A DNA stretch of 64,000 bases from Flavobacterium sp. (GTDB lineage Bacteria > Bacteroidota > Bacteroidia > Flavobacteriales > Flavobacteriaceae). Of the stretch, positions 63,045 to 64,000 are shown in pieces. Numbering within the stretch: position 1 is the first letter of the stretch; each line of letters begins with the position of its first letter. The notes below the pieces were generated by a model, which ran no database searches, had not been told where the DNA came from, and worked only from the letters and a program-made list of their open reading frames with translations. Location: contig NZ_SEBS01000002.1 of the NCBI RefSeq assembly GCF_004211145.1, positions 62,001 through 126,000 on the forward strand. Direction: 5' to 3'. A program made the position numbers and the translations under genes.

Positions 63045-63380
63045 ATGGAAGCACAAAAAGTGGACATGTTCCTCATGATGAACAGCAAATTTTTCGAAGC
63101 ACATCAAATTCCTCAGATCCGTGAGCGTTTGACCGCTTTGGACGAATCAAAAGCCGTTATGGTCCAAACTATCGGGTTCAAGGATCCGACGACAAGCTTG
63201 ATCATCTCATTGCTTGCGGGCGGACTCGGAATCGATCGTTTCTACATCGGGGACACAGGTCTTGGCATCGCGAAATTGCTTACATGCGGCGGATTGGGAA
63301 TCTGGTCGATCGTTGACTGGTTCCTTATCATGGGCGCAACCCGCGAGAAAAACATGGAAGCCCTTAACCAGGTAATCTAA
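63045..63380 (+). CDS. TM2 domain-containing membrane protein
   Basis: A 111-residue protein with a soluble N-terminal helix region (1-45) and a TM2 domain: KDPTTSLIISLLAGGLGIDRFYIGDTGLG, with the characteristic DRFYIG motif near residue 66, and GIWSIVDWFLI near 84. Two membrane helices separated by a short loop. TM2 proteins are widespread and of unknown function in bacteria. The next gene starts 2 nt after the stop. Confidence 0.9.
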   Translation: MEAQKVDMFLMMNSKFFEAHQIPQIRERLTALDESKAVMVQTIGFKDPTTSLIISLLAGGLGIDRFYIGDTGLGIAKLLTCGGLGIWSIVDWFLIMGATREKNMEALNQVI

Positions 63381-63382
63381 AC

Positions 63383-63790
63383 ATGAAGAAAGACAGGTTG
63401 TATTCCGTTTTGGGATGGGCTTGTCTGGCTGGGTATCTCTATTTGTTCGTTTATCTGTTTGTGATTCCTGCCGATCTTGGAATCGGAGTCTGCATATTTA
63501 AACATATAACAGGGATACCTTGTCCTTCTTGCGGTTCGACAAGAGCCGTAAAAGCATTGCTTCATGGCGACATCATTGGCTCACTTGGCCTTAATCCCAT
63601 CGGGTTGTTGTTGTCACTGCTGATGCTGATCATTCCCGTTTGGCTTATCGCCGACATTTCACAAAACAAACAAAGCCTTTACCTTTTTTACCGACGATTT
63701 GAACACGTTGTACGGAAGCCCGGAATCGCGGCATTCCTCATCGTTCTCGTCGTGGCGAATTGGGTTTGGGGAATCTGCAAAGGATTATGA
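63383..63790 (+). CDS. DUF2752 domain membrane protein
   Basis: A 135-residue membrane protein with three hydrophobic helices. The segment GIPCPSCGSTRAVKALLHGD near residues 45-64 is the DUF2752 signature (CPxCGxTR), followed by NPIGLLLSLLML. Function unknown. It begins 2 nt after the TM2 gene and its TGA overlaps the ATG of the next gene, so the three form an operon. Confidence 0.9.
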   Translation: MKKDRLYSVLGWACLAGYLYLFVYLFVIPADLGIGVCIFKHITGIPCPSCGSTRAVKALLHGDIIGSLGLNPIGLLLSLLMLIIPVWLIADISQNKQSLYLFYRRFEHVVRKPGIAAFLIVLVVANWVWGICKGL

Positions 63791-64000
63791 TTCAAGAATT
63801 CGCCTACAAACCATACGAACACGAAGCTGAGAAAGCCTCGAACAGTTACCTGATGTCACTCGTGGCCATCGTGGCCGGATTGCCGTTGCCAATCGTAAAT
63901 CTTCTCGCGACATTCCTATACTTCATCGCGACGCGCAAATCGACATATTTTGTACGTTGGCACACCACGCAGGCATTGCTATCGCAGCTGGTTTTGATGC
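63787..64000 (+). CDS. DUF4870-like membrane protein, 3' end cut off by window
   Basis: Begins with ATG overlapping the previous stop (ATGA). The visible 71 residues start MIQEFAYKPYEHEAEKASNS and contain a hydrophobic helix (SLVAIVAGLPLPIVNLL), then TRKSTYFVRWHTTQALLSQ, which resembles the conserved His-Thr/Gln helix of DUF4870 proteins. The frame is open to the end of the window. Family assignment is tentative because the rest is missing. Confidence 0.65.
   Translation, partial: MIQEFAYKPYEHEAEKASNSYLMSLVAIVAGLPLPIVNLLATFLYFIATRKSTYFVRWHTTQALLSQLVLM

Overview
The window comes from a chromosome of a Bacteroidota bacterium, most likely a member of the Flavobacteriaceae. Several secreted proteins carry type IX secretion (T9SS) C-terminal sorting domains. 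Many genes have the phylum's TAnnTTTG -7 promoter box and lack a Shine-Dalgarno sequence. SusE-like domains, DUF6377 regulators and M13/M28/M1 peptidases point the same way. By eye the base composition is clearly less AT-rich than a typical Flavobacterium, with one sharply AT-rich exception around 26.0-29.6 kb. There is no rRNA, CRISPR array, transposase or prophage.

Layout. 1-10 kb: a truncated M13 peptidase, a CDF metal transporter, an NAD-dependent epimerase-like protein, an M28 membrane peptidase coupled to a zinc-ribbon protein, a short SSB, a secreted hypothetical, a small Cys/Lys protein and ferritin. 9.6-25.3 kb: a CAT-fold protein coupled to a HAD hydrolase, MetG, LD-carboxypeptidase, YraN, a T9SS metalloprotease, Mfd with an upstream lipoprotein, L-threonine dehydrogenase and an ammonium transporter. 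26.0-29.6 kb: a two-gene AT-rich module with a NUDIX hydrolase overlapping a PLD-SF2 helicase-DUF3427 protein, the most system-like accessory locus. 29.7-34.8 kb: small hypotheticals, 1.2 kb of repeats without a supported gene, and a second M13 peptidase. 34.9-43.8 kb: carbohydrate-related genes (a T9SS SGNH/LamG protein and a GH3 glucosidase between two paralogous DUF6377 regulators). 43.9-45.6 kb: tRNA-Arg, tRNA-Asn and RseP. 45.7-50.0 kb: a tight five-gene oxidoreductase/cupin operon. 50.2-64 kb: an alpha/beta hydrolase, T9SS M1 aminopeptidase, SerS, a TPR protein, DUF4286, RsmA, MgtE, a copper-binding-type protein, a D-2-hydroxyacid dehydrogenase fused to a VOC domain, and TM2/DUF2752/DUF4870-like membrane proteins.

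The least explained signal is intergenic. Four copies of a roughly 140-150 nt structured element share one core (a GGCTnTCCGCT-like 5' half, a variable hairpin, and an AAAGGnTTnnCGCT...ATCC-like 3' half) at 2.8, 13.3, 23.0 and 30.6 kb. Also present are four 33-bp palindromes, four ATTAAG repeat clusters, 7-bp and 8-bp tandem arrays with a repeated terminator hairpin, and a 10-bp-phased repeat in front of ssb. Genes otherwise look like ordinary flavobacterial housekeeping and polymer-degradation functions.
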